Below, one piece after another: positions 26,757 through 38,659 of a stretch of 64,000 nucleotides of DNA; position 1 is the first letter of the stretch; every line of letters begins with the position of its first letter. The translations under genes and the position numbers were made by a program. Location of the stretch: contig NC_052409.1 in assembly GCF_009389715.1 (NCBI RefSeq), positions 2,458,001-2,522,000 on the forward strand. Direction: 5' to 3'. The notes beneath the pieces were generated by a model. That model was not told the DNA's origin and did not search any database. It was given only the letters and a program-made list of their open reading frames with translations. Origin of the DNA: Phoenix dactylifera. Its lineage: Eukaryota > Streptophyta > Magnoliopsida > Arecales > Arecaceae.

Positions 26757-26764
26757 CTATATAA
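26757..26764 (-). promoter_or_regulatory. Possible TATA box of the SPPL gene
   Basis: TTATATAG on the minus strand about 166 nt upstream of the chosen ATG at 26591. The stretch between is a purine/pyrimidine-biased leader (runs of GGGAGAGG on the plus strand), common in plant 5'UTRs. Position is suggestive only. Confidence 0.4.
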
Positions 26765-26995
26765 CTGGGTTCTTGAAGTCCCGTTCCCCACTTTTCTTCC
26801 CTCTCACTGTTTCGGTCGCTGCCGCCCGGATTTACTTATTTTATTTATTCATTTGTATACTTATCGATTTATCTCGCTTTCCCTCTCTTGGGTTGCTTGT
26901 TTGATTGGTTTTGTTTTTTTTATAGAGTTTTTTTTAACGTACATACCCACTTAAATATTAAAATTTATGGAAATATTTTTTAAAATTAATATTTA

Positions 26996-27020
26996 CATAT
27001 ATATATATATATATATATAT
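26996..27020. repeat. (AT)n microsatellite
   Basis: Uninterrupted AT dinucleotides in the intergenic region upstream of SPPL. Confidence 0.9.
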
Positions 27021-27689
27021 TCTCATCAAATATTTGTTTTGTATGCATATCCATGCGATCTACATCGTAAGGAGTTAACAATTTAAAATTAAAATAACAA
27101 AAATATCATTAATGGATAAACATGCAAAAGAAAACGTTTATAAAGTTATATATGAAAAATAGCAATTTTGAGAGCTATTCATGCAATTTCATATATTTAG
27201 GATGGTATGCATCAAAAAAATTCTTATATTTTGCATAAATACCCTTCTAAATGTTAAAATTTGAACGAATGCCCTCCAAATATTTCTTTTTATATCTACC
27301 TATTAAGAATATTTCAGTTATTTTTAATTTTAAACCGCTAATTTCTTAACGGCATTAAATGGGATGGGCATATATGCAAGAAAAAAGAATGGAGGGTATA
27401 CACGCAAAACAAGTATTTTATAAGGATATACATGCAAATATCATTTTTAGAAGGATATTCATGCAAATTTTATTATTGAGAAGGATATGTACGTAAAAAA
27501 CTCTTTTTTTATAAAATAGATGAATTATGAAATACTAACACGAATACATAAAAAAATCAAAAATAAAAAATCACAAAGTGTGACCGGAATATATGACATA
27601 GCATTCCACAAAAAAAAGCAACTCAATCTACTGTTACATTCACCTCATGATAAATATGCTTAGCTACGAAGAATGTGCACCTTTTTGAG

Positions 27690-28450
27690 CTCTTCTGAAT
27701 GTTATACAAGAGGGGTGAGGGACCACTGCCCTTGTTTGGACCTGGAGCCAACTAATCACCATGGCCAAGTTACCCCTCAACTATAATGCCATCAACCCTC
27801 AAAACCCTCCTAGCATAGGTGATGCTTGCCCAAGCCTCTCTTACTTCTACCTAAGGGATCAACATATCAAAAACCATAGTTCCGCGAGCTACCAACAACC
27901 TTGAATCCGAGCCTCGGATCATAAAGCTGACTCCTCCTCTACTACCGCCATCGAATATGCTATCATCAAAGTTGACCTTAAGAAAATTCAGAGGTGGGGA
28001 CTCCCGGGTAAATATAATTAACCAGGTCGCTGCATGAGTGGAGTAGGAGACCTAGGTATCCCGAGTTATTGCAATCACTCCAACAAAGACGAGATGAATG
28101 ATGGTCGCCTGAGTCATAGTCCTCTCTAACACGAACTTCTTACTACCCTCAAAGATGCAGGCATTCCTGACAAGGCAAATGTGATAGGCAATGTAAGTAG
28201 CCCTAATACCCCAATGTCTGGACAGCTCATTGCTAACACTACCCTGTAGAGATTCAAGGGAAGCCAAGACTAGCATTATACCACCAGAGAAAATCCATAG
28301 GCTGGCTAGTGAGTCTTCACATATGTAGAGCCCTCTAACATCAGAAAAAGAACATGATCCGCAATCTCAACCTCCACCTCACAAAAAGGGCAGGTTGGAG
28401 GGATGTTCATCCCCCGGTCTCTCAACACCCCGTGGTGGGGAGGTGATTGC
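27690..28450 (-). pseudogene. LINE relic: RT zinc-binding (zf-RVT) and RNase H-like (RVT_3) parts
   Basis: On the minus strand, about 28400-28330 reads GMNIPPTCPFCEVEVE followed by IADHVLF, the CxxC zinc-binding motif found after plant LINE reverse transcriptases. About 28190-28130 gives AYHICLVRNACIFEG, the usual linker. About 27980-27750 gives VNFDDSIFDGG, SFMIRGSDSRLLVARG, VEVREAWASITYARRV and IIVEGNLAMVISWLQ, matching RVT_3 (RNase H-like) domains. Frames change and stops interrupt, so it is a dead 5'-truncated fragment. No reverse transcriptase core is present nearby. Confidence 0.75.
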
Positions 28451-28459
28451 CAATTTCTT

Positions 28460-30701
28460 AGGCTCGTGGTCGGATAGTGGGACATGCAAAACAGTGAGTC
28501 TTGCTATATATCATCGAATCTTCACCACTCTAATTACCATCCAATGCGGCGATCAATGGCTGGTCCAACATAATTTTGCAAATTAATGATTTCCATGTAG
28601 GCATATGAAAGGAGACATATTGGGTAGATGATCTTTCGATGATTAGGTTGAAATCCTATAATATTCGTAGGTTAGGCCAATATAATTAGCAAAATCATAG
28701 GATTATAGGCTAGATTTGGCCTTTATTCATAAATACCCAAAAATAGCTTCGGAGTGAGCTGATCCGAATCCCATAATCTGAGCTAGATCTATATTTATAA
28801 TACCTAGTTTTTTTTTCTCTTCCTATAAGATTCAGGTGACTCACTCTAAAATTATTCCTAAGTATCTATAAATATAGATCTAGGACAATCTATAATCCTA
28901 TAATTTTAGTAATTATACTGGCTCAACCTACGAATTCTATAGACTTTTCAGCTCAACCATGCCACATAAGCCCTAGAATATTTTGTGATCGGTTGCAGAG
29001 GCTGGCCGAATGCATGCGGGAGCTTCAACATAGAGCCTTCAGAAAGATTAGAATGGATTGGACCAGAACAAATGGACTCAAAATACCATATTCGAGTATC
29101 ATTTGGACGAATGGGCGTGCATTTTGGTGGCTGTAGATGTCCTTATCATTTCTCTGAACTGGATCACAGTTGTGCAAACGGTTATCACAAATGATACTCC
29201 ATGATCCAATGTAATTGTCTGAAATTGGTTGCATCCGAATTTAAGAACTATCTATAAGATGGAGTTTGGATCCTGCTACTTTTTATCTGGTTCCTTGTGT
29301 GTCGGGTTTGAGTTTCTTGGAAAATTTAATCGCCCATGACAATTTCGTGTATTGGCAAGAAATGTTTATATACGCCCAAGTATTATACAAACTGGAGTTG
29401 CAACCTGACTACGAGGATTTGAACGCAAATCCTGTGAATAGAGAAGTTATGATGAATAATTTAAATTTAGAATATTATGTTGTTGCTTGCGTCTTATTAC
29501 ACCCAACAAGTCTGAAGATCAAATAATTCATATACGGAACTAGAGGTGTCAACTATTTGGGTTAGTAAAACCGGCCATCAAGCCAATCTTAAGTTATTAA
29601 AAAAGAAATCCATGTATGCAAGCATGCGAATATATGGGCGTGCCTCTGATAGAACAGCATGTATTCAGTAAACTACAGGGGATAAGCTGTCCTCCAGCAA
29701 CCTCTAGTTCTCATAATCCTAATGGAGAGGTTAAATTTTCTTCATGTAATAATGTGATGCTATATCTTCAACAAACTCTGAGCATGTAATAAATTGAATT
29801 AACAAGTGAAATCACAAACCTAAACACGATCATCAATTTTCTGATATATAGAAATTAATCCAAGTCATATAAATGCAATAAATATTAATGATTGCATAGA
29901 CAAATGCAGATTTAAGAAATTGATAGCGGTATCACTAAAGCTTCTCTTTCTCAAACGTGATGCTGAACACGAACTTGGAATCAAATTTCAGTAGTTCGCA
30001 AGTATTAGTTCAGGCCTCCACTGCGAAAAATACCATAGCCAGATTGGATGCAGCTTCTTTTCACCATAAAAATATAAGGGTCCTCCTGAGAGGGAGTGGA
30101 AGATTCAGGGATTTTAAATGGTGAGTTCAGATTATCCATAGCCTCCATTCTGGAAAATGACGATAGAGGTCCTTGTAAATGAAGATTGACATGCTAATTT
30201 GGCCTCAAGACAGCTTCCATGCAAATCCTCACAAAGTTCTGTGCTTCGTCTGGTATTATACATCCATACCTCATATCCAAATTTGTATAGCTGCAGAAAC
30301 CAGTAAAGCTTGAAAAATGAACCCAAGACTGACCTTGTGACAAGGTCTAAGATTCTTTCAAGTCATGATAGCAGGAAAATCTCAAAAAAAAAAAGGAAGA
30401 AAGAAAAAAGCACCACAAACCAGAAAAAAAGGTATACACATAATTTCCAGGCCATGAGAGATGATAGAATTTCTGATAAAATAAGAGACAAAAGGGAGAA
30501 ATGCATAAAAAGCAATAGCAATGACACCAGAAAACAAATTATTACAGATAAAATTTAAGGAGACTGCTTGCGAGGTCTAAGCAGGAAAAAAAGGAGAAAT
30601 CAAATAAATTCTACCAAAAAAGGGCAGTTTTATGGTCACAGAAGACCTCTCAATAAAACTGGAACCTCTGCTGGAAACTCAAAAGCATTGAATCTACTCT
30701 C
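28460..30701. other. Intergenic between LINE relic and zinc-finger gene 3' end
   Basis: AT-rich sequence without recognisable coding motifs. The longest plus-strand open frame (29266-29526) resembles nothing I know and has no start or stop context to support it. Confidence 0.5.
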
Positions 30702-33700
30702 CTAAAGCATTATTCCTCTGCTTGGAACATACTGCAACTTGCAGTTCCTTTCTGGCTTTGGTCTGAATTTGGGCTTGGAAGCACCAAATGCCAGCTTGGT
30801 TGAGGCCCGTCGTGTTCTCTGCACGACAAGAATGCTCCATCCAATGGAATTGGTAGACTGCATTGGTGCCTCCGTGCAACTACCCTTGGGGTTTCTGAAA
30901 TTATCCAATGCTTCAGTTTTAGGGGGTAGAACTAGCTGGACATGATCAGATGCAATGGCCTCCCTCCACCCTGCACAACATGAAAGTTCTGTCAGATTCG
31001 TATTTCACAGTTAGAGTATTAAGCTTTGAATGACATCATAACAGCTTGCAACTTCCTTTTTGGCCATCCAATCAACCGCGAACAACCTAGTCACCCACAC
31101 AGGTTACACCATCCTTGTAGCACCTATTAATATCTCTATCAGTCTGAACCATATGATGTTTCAGCCACCTGATGAAACAGACGAGAGCTGAAAACCAATT
31201 GAACATGGTATCTGCAGTCATAAGAGTGCAAGTTAATGATTCCGACCGCTTCACTCACCAAGTTGGCATGATAATCCAATTAAACTGAGATATTCATGTT
31301 AGAGCTCTCATCAGGTGACCAACAGACCAAAGGGTTCAGATTGATAAGCCGTTACTGGTAGCGGCAATAGAACACCTAGGGGAAGAGTTACCACATACTT
31401 AAGAAAGGGAAACATCAATGAGAGAGATCCTTACTCTGAGCAAGGAAAGCCTCCGCATCTTTGACTGAGAATAGTAAAGGTCCTGACAAGTTTGCACTTC
31501 TGTGCAGTGCCAACAAATCCTTGCACCTCTCAGAACCAGCACCATCCATTCCACCAGAAGCAAGACAGCTCTGATCAGGTGAAATCTGGCTAGCAGTTCC
31601 AGTAGCGCGTCTGTCCATTTTGTTCTCTCTCTTATCACTTCTTATGATGGCATAATCACAGTTATCTTGACGAGCCACTGGTTTCCACAGCCCTGTTCCG
31701 GAGCAGTTGACATCGTTCATACCGGAATCAGGCTTAACCAACTTCTCTTGATAATGACTACAGCAGGGGGAGCTCGAGTCCTGGCAACAATCATTTGATT
31801 GTCCAAGTGTGACACTGATAGAACCTATCAAAACTTCAGAGTTATCAATGATAACTGGCTGATCTCTATGTTCTCTGTCTACTCTGTCAGACGAACCCGC
31901 TTCTTCACTATCAGGTTTGAATTTCCGTGTCCAAATTTTATTCCAATTGGCTGATGTAGCAGCCTTTGGATCCTTGTGAGTGCCATGTTTCATCGAAATG
32001 GAAGACTTTGCCACTGGAACCTGACCTGAGTAGAAACCACTCCGAAAATTTCTAGAAGGTTTTGATAGTAGATAGCAGGTCACAGTTGGCTGTCTTCTGC
32101 AATTCTCCATTTGCTTTAGGTGATCCATATTTTGATCAGCATCCTCAGTGTGCACGTGCAATCTGAAGTTTGAATCTGCAACGGGATCTGGTGATCCAGT
32201 GGGCTCTAAAGATTGTGGGTCTTGATCAATTGATGCCTCTTGAGCGTACAAGTCAGATTCGGATGGAGCCCTTGGACTTGGTGTTCCTGTGGAACCGGAT
32301 GTATACTCCATGGTACCAGGTGAATGAACCCTATTGTCCGCATCAGTAAAAGTCCTTTGCCTTTTGCTCTTTCTGCCTAAGTTTCTTCGTCCTTTTCCTT
32401 TCCAGGAGACCAGCTTGTCTTCAATGACAGAGATCAAATTAAATACGATTTTGTATTAAACTCAGGGATTTGAAAAAAAAAAATCTAGGCCTATGTTCTT
32501 ATATGCAAACCCACCCATCCTGCCCCCGCCCCCCAGAAAAAAGGAAAAGGGAAAAAAAACAAAAATTAAGATAATCTAGGTTCAATTGAAAGTACGACAT
32601 AATAAGTCGAGATGCAACTCAGACGAAAATAGATGCCATAACAGATAGACACTGAACTAATCATTACTGAAAAATGTTAGAATCAACCTGAGGAGTCAGC
32701 ATCATACTCGAACTCAACTTCACCAACCATCAACTGTTATCCCATCTAATCTGGATTTGTTCAAGCATCTAAAGGGAGGAAGAACACTAATATACATGAA
32801 ATAAAGCTTAAGAAAACAAGAGGCACAATTTCACTCAAATCATAAAATAATCAAGGAACAAATTTTAGATAAGTAATTAAATATGATTTGGATATCATTA
32901 GAAGTATTTTGCATACAGAAACACCAATACTGAGATCATGTTCAAGCCAAACATTACATAAAATCATAAGTGATCTGGATCAGCTTTTCTTAAACTGCTA
33001 CCAGCCGGTCAGAAATTTTGCTTGTATTACCTGAACTCTAGAAGTCAACGTCTTTACAGATAACCCAAGCCAAACTTGTTAAATCAAAAGTAAATTTAGT
33101 TTTCAAATATCAACCAACCATAAAATTCAAGGCTGGTTGATATTGAAGCTTGACTATCAAGGATATGTCAGAAGTATCAAAAGGAGGAGAGCATGTCTAG
33201 CATATGTGGAAAACTAATAATATAGAACATCAACCAAAATCATGTCAGTAACATCTCTGCTGTGTCTTCGAATTCGTCCATCATTAGTTGGAACAGCGCA
33301 TATCAAATGAAAGAAGGTTTTATGATTAACAGAACCATTGAAATGCTGAGCATAAAGAACCAGGCATCAAGTGCAGAACAAGAAATGCAAGAAACCAGTC
33401 TCACAGGTTATTGGTTTAACAGTTTGTATGAGGTGCCATATGAAGGAGAGGGGTGCTTCGAGCCTCCAAACAGGATAGAACAGGTAGAATCCCCTTTTAT
33501 TTGTAACATGAGCTAAAAAAATAATAAACAAAAGAAAGACATGCCTTTTTGAAAGGTCACCATTGCATGGTGAATTATAAAAAACAAGCTTGAAAGTTCT
33601 TGGAGAACTATTATTCTCCCCCATTGTCGGATCTCAAAATCTTCAAATTTATACAGAAACAACAGCTTAAAAAAGGCATCAACATGTTAGTGCATCCATT

Positions 33701-36700
33701 ATAAATGTTCATTCTGATGAGAAACCAAAACAAAGTATGTTAGTCCAGAAAATGCAAGTAACTAATGTTCCCTTTATTGTTGAATTGATAGTTAATATAA
33801 ATCAACTCTTCTGGTGTTTGTTAGACCATAAGAGTACCTTTTCCGAGCAGCTTCCTCTTCCTCCACAAGCAACTTCTGGCACCTCAAAGCTTCAGCATCC
33901 TTGTCAGCGAGCCATGCTTTGACCTATACATAAATTGTCATGGTGACATATCTTATCAACAACCAGATGATTTAGATCCAACATGCAACTAAGGAGAATT
34001 TTAACCATACCAGTTTCTGTTCAAGCAGAAAACTAGTGCATGCAACTAGATTTTTCATCTCCAGGGCAATCTTCCCAGCTTCTCCATTTAAGACAAACTT
34101 TGCAATGACATAGCTGTGCCAGCACACAAAAAGGTTTTTTCACTTGCATCATCAAGCACCTCAAATAGTTCCTTTGATGACATAAGGAACCTGGAAGGCT
34201 TAGATTGGACAACATCCTGCATTATAAAACAAAATTTTCATGATTCCTGTACTATATACATCAGGAAAGATTTAAAGTACCACAGTTATACATAAATGCC
34301 CCCTTACCAAAAGAGCGGCACCAGCCTTGACATACTTTTGTGGTAGATATGAAAACCCTGGCTTTCGAATCCATGATGACAACGCTCTTATGATTGCAGA
34401 ACCAGCAACTTCCTGAAAAGGTGCTGCTTATAGTATCCACTTCCCAGACAGCAAATGCAATATAGTACTGTTTCTTTTTCCATTGTTTCACGTGTTTAGA
34501 TTGACAGGATACTGAAATCAGTCAAAAGGTGGTACTTCCATGACAGTGCAACCCAACATTCAATAATTATGGGCTTTCAAAATCCCTTTGTTTCGCATGC
34601 TATTGAGCCTATGAAACCCATAACTTGGAAAGGTTAAAAAAATGTGGTTAACTTGGGAACTATATTTATAGATAATAAGGGTTTCACCAACACTTTTAGG
34701 AAAGCAGTAAAACTGCTCAACCAAAGAAATAAGGACCGGGGAACATTATGGCCTTGGCAAGATCAAAACTCATTTTATTCCTTTATCATTTTCTTTTACG
34801 GCACAATTACTACTACCACCAAAATGCCTTCAACCAATATAGACCTGGCACATATGTAGAAATTTCCAAGTTTAGATGCAAGATGTTTCTAGCATGTGTA
34901 ATCTTGTTCCTTCCTACTTTAGCAGCAACAAATATCAAGAAAATAGTCTTAATTGATACAGTAGGATTTTCACTTCTACAAACACATAACTAGAAGAGAT
35001 AACATACAAGGAGAAATTCAAAAGGCAACGTCTCTTGGAGATAACCATGAATACGTTAAAAGTCATTAACTAAAATGTGATTAAATCCACTTTTTGAAGA
35101 CAAATGTAGACAGGATTCTATTCATCGATGAAAACGCGCTTTAAAACTCAATTTATTCTAGGAAAATAACAGCTGAAATATTAAAAAGAATAGCATCGAC
35201 AACTAGCATCGATATTAAAGATTGCACAATTAAATGACTGGATCCAAAAGTTATAGAAGAATAGCATTTCAATTAATCCATCACCTCTATAGCCACATCT
35301 GTGAGGGACATGATTTCTTTTGCCTCATCCAAACATAGCTGAAATATTAAAAAAGGAAAACAAAAGTTAAGCTATTGTCTGATAAAAAGAAAAAATATAT
35401 AACAGCTGCAAATGAGATGGGTTGAATCCAGTTTAGGAATGGCCCAAGCCTTGACCAACTTAGATCTTCGCAAGCAAATTCAACTGATGCCTAAATCCTG
35501 TCTAATAGGTCTATTATTTTTAAGCTTAGCTGATGTGTTGATTTTGCTGGGCTCAATACCAGTTTCAACCAAATACATCATTCATTACTTGTATTTTAGG
35601 CAAAGCATTACCTTGTCCCAAAATGCAGCCAAGAATTCCCGATTACTAGAAGAGTCCTACAAATTGTCAGCCAAGCATCAGCAATTTATGAAGAGCAGAA
35701 CAACGTGTAACAGAAAAGGAGGAGAATTAAACAAAGTGTGATCTCAGAATAATGAATCATCAAATAATCAGGATTTAACAAATTTTCTATTAAAGAAAAG
35801 CCAATGCCCATCAGCTGTTCTAAACCATCTTAAACTCAAAACTGCATCTTTTTATCCAAGTAGTTAGAAACTCCAACAGAAAATGTATAAGTGAAATGTA
35901 GCTCTTTGCTGAAGGGGGAAAAAACAGCAAAGATAAAAAAGGAAAAGGAAACTCGCACAACAAATTAGGTAATCAGGACCACCACACACCTGCCAGGTTG
36001 TTTTGCCAGTTTCTTTAAACGAAAAAGCTCTAAGGTTAGATTTACATTTAGACAACCTAATACTCCTTAAAATGTGCACATTGTAATTTATTTCAAAAAT
36101 TAGTGGAAAAAAAACCCATAAAACAAGCTGAATGAATTGTAAGTCAGCATTGTAAAATAATCATGAGTTCCATCTGATACACTGGTTAGGAAATATTAGA
36201 TGCACGGAGTGATGATTGTATGGAATATTTAATAATACATCCGCTTTTCCTAAAAAGCAATTAAACATACCATCTCCTCATCAGAAAAAGCATACAATAA
36301 AGAATAAATCTACAAAAATAATACTTGTTAGCCCGTCAAACATGAAGAAAAGAAGGAATATAAAAAGACCTTGTCATTGTTCAGAGACCGGCGATGCACA
36401 CGCACATGCCGTCGATAGTTTATTGACGAACAAAATTCTCGAGGGCACTTGTCACATTTAAGCAATTGCACCTTAGATGGTGACACCAAGGGCCATCTGG
36501 GGAGATCTGCCAAAAGATACAAGTTTGTTTATGAACCCAAACACCCCTTTTGTTTCAGCAACAATCAAAAACCTATCACTAGTTACGACCCAAACTACCT
36601 GCTTTTGACACTAGAAATATATTTTTCAGGCTCACCATTTGCCTTTGCAGCAGCCTGAGCAAAGGCAACAACAGCTTCAGGAAGTTTGAGTGTTTGCAAT

Positions 36701-37077
36701 TGTTCAGATGTGCTCTTTTTCTCCTTTGAAGGGGCTCCAGCATCCTTTCGAGGGTGAACAAATTCCTTAACCCCGTTGATTTCAGAGCTCAAACAATTGC
36801 AAAGTTCAAGAGAGTGCTCCCTTCCTCCAACGCCATTGTCTGCCTTTGAACATTTAGAAACTTTGCTGCTTCCCTGCTGGTCCAGTGCGTGGAGCAGTTG
36901 TATCCATTGAACAGGGTTATCACCCACTCCAGAGAATGAAAGGAATGGCTCTTTTCCTATTGCCTGCTTGATGAAATTGTCAAGGGGATCTTGTCCAACC
37001 TTCTCTGGCTTCACAGTCTTCTGCTCGGGCATCATTGCATCAGGGCAGCTACAAGCTCTTACCTTAGCGACTGACAT
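30702..37077 (-). CDS. Plant C2H2-like zinc finger protein, 9 coding exons, two frame breaks
   Basis: Exons: 37077-36599, 36496-36370, 35656-35612, 35338-35285, 34412-34308, 34216-34011, 33923-33838, 32418-31435, 30970-30702. After restoring one base (about 34098) and removing one (T run at 32348-32351) all phases agree and the product is 784 aa. Residues 174-194 form one C2H2 finger (Cys174, Cys177, His190, His194; motif CDKCPREF...NYRRHVRVH). A conserved mid region follows (VKAWLADKDAEALRCQ), then a Lys/Arg-rich coiled stretch (LLERKRTKKLRQKEQKAK), a long Ser-rich low-complexity part and a basic C-terminus. The N-terminus carries DPLDNFIKQAIGKEPFLSF and PVQWIQLLHALDQQ, which I associate with an uncharacterised plant family annotated as C2H2-like zinc finger proteins. 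A nuclear nucleic-acid-binding role is inferred from the finger and the basic tract; no target is known to me. Exon 2 uses the second of two nearby acceptor AGs, because only that one keeps phase. Confidence 0.85.
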
Positions 37078-37106
37078 CTAAAATCTCTCAAATTTATGCT
37101 CCAACC

Positions 37107-38261
37107 CTGATTTTTTAAAAAGAAAATCATAGTAAAACTATTTAAGGAGATTTTTTCTGTGCCAAGCATTAAAGAAGTTTTGATACTCATATGCTAAGCC
37201 ATTTGTCATGTTAAATGCAACATGATAAACCAGTTTAGGGCATGTAAGTTATTTTCCATCACTAATAAAAGAAAATCCATGCAGAGTGTCCTTACTTATC
37301 AACAATTTTCTTATCTGAATGTGAAAGTACAATCGATTTCTAATGGTGCCAATATTCTTAAACAAGAAAAGGTGACAAGTTGGAGAGAAGGAGAAGGATC
37401 ATCTAGTGAAACTTTCCTTAAAAAAAAAAAAAAACATTTAGCAAGGGAAGCAAGTATCAGCACCAAATAACAAAAAAAAAAAAAAAACACTTTTGTAAGG
37501 GTCTAAATAGCAAGCAAAGAAAAGGAAAGTCTCCAATAAACAAATCCAGATGCGTCTATAAAAAAAATAAATGGCAACTAGATCAGTACCAGTATAAATA
37601 ATCAGTGACGAGAAACCAAAGGATGATAATGACAGAAAATACCTTTTTAGTCTGTTTTCAGTACAAAGTTTCCTAAGAATTAAGATCGAGGCAAGTTAAT
37701 AATCTCAACAAAATCAATATCTAGGTCCCGGGAGATCTTTCTTGATCCATTCACATCTCGTAATTTAGATCTATGACCATGAAGCTAATCAAATCCCTCA
37801 AACTTCTTTTGAGCGAAGGCTATTCAAATCCCTCAAACTTCTTTTGAGCGAAGGCTAATCAAATCCCTCAAACTTCTTTTGAGCGAAAGGATTGGACAAA
37901 GTCCAATACGTTTAAATCCCTCAAAGGTTATAGAGAGGAAATATAAGCTCTATTTTTTTATGATGGAAAAGAGGAAACATGAGCTAACATCAAGAGCCCG
38001 TCCAAACAAAGATTTTTCCATAGGAGATAAGAAATCATGACATAAAAGCCCTAACCCGCATGAAAATGAATGAATTTAAGATCAAAGAACACAACAACCA
38101 TCAAGAAGTAAACTTTTTCACGTCCTACAACTGACTGACCGCTCTTGATTCAACTCCAATGCCGATTTCTCGAGAAAAAACCCACAACAAATAAAATTCC
38201 AATAAATACGAAAGCCGGAGAAATTCGAAAACAAATCAAAAACTAAAGGGCGGAGACTTAC
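37107..38261 (-). other. Probable 5'UTR intron of the zinc-finger gene, with a 35-bp tandem repeat
   Basis: A consensus donor (CA|GTAAGT, GT at 38261-38260) follows a GC-rich segment, and an AATCAG acceptor at 37107-37109 lies 30 nt before the start codon. The interval is AT-rich, has two A runs near 37424 and 37468, and three copies of a 35-bp unit at about 37790-37895. Intron assignment is inference; no transcript is available. Confidence 0.5.
37788..37895. repeat. Three copies of a 35-bp unit
   Basis: The unit TCAAATCCCTCAAACTTCTT followed by TTGAGCGAAGGCTAA is repeated three times head to tail, the last copy diverging at its end, in the probable 5'UTR intron of the zinc-finger gene. A further CTCAAA remnant follows at 37921. 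Confidence 0.8.
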
Positions 38262-38640
38262 TGACCGCAGCCAAAACCGAACCAAATATGAGCGGAGAGG
38301 ATCGAGAACGGCCCGGCGAGCAAGAGAATTCCTAGCGATATCCCACTCTCGGGATCTGGGATCGCCGCACGTGGGATCTATCGCGAGCGGAGGCCGGCGC
38401 GCCGAACTCCGCCGGCGACGGTACGGATTAAAGAGATCGTCCGCAGAAGACGAGACGTGCCGAAGGGGATCGCGACGACCGAGACGAATAGTCGAGGAGG
38501 GAAGACGGGAGGCAGCGGAAACCCTAGAAGCGTAGGAACCGAGAGAAACGTCGAAGGAGACGAATGAGAAAGCGGAAGCTGAAGCTTGCATACAACGGAG
38601 GCGAAAAGTTGCAGGACGAGGAGAAATAGAAGCTTCCACA
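38262..38640 (-). other. Probable 5'UTR exon / promoter-proximal GC-rich region of the zinc-finger gene
   Basis: A CG-rich island in otherwise AT-rich DNA, ending in a strong donor at 38262/38261. It is open in minus-strand frames, but the translations are Ser/Arg-rich and resemble no protein I know, so I read it as a leader exon. The true transcription start is not visible; no convincing TATA box was found. Confidence 0.45.
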
Positions 38641-38659
38641 TACCGGGGACCGGGAAAAA

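Noticed and set aside
29266-29526. 86-aa plus-strand open frame
   Set aside because: No recognisable domain, no promoter or splice context; length is expected by chance.
30310-30558. Lys-rich plus-strand open frame
   Set aside because: A-rich low-complexity sequence beyond the 3' end of the zinc-finger gene; no motif.
36328-36522. Zinc-finger exon 2 starting at the upstream acceptor (AG before ATCTCCCC)
   Set aside because: That acceptor breaks phase with exon 1; the next AG, 9 nt on, keeps phase and gives the RWPLVSP junction.
37788-37895. CRISPR-like regular repeats
   Set aside because: The 35-bp units abut directly with no spacers, and the genome is eukaryotic.
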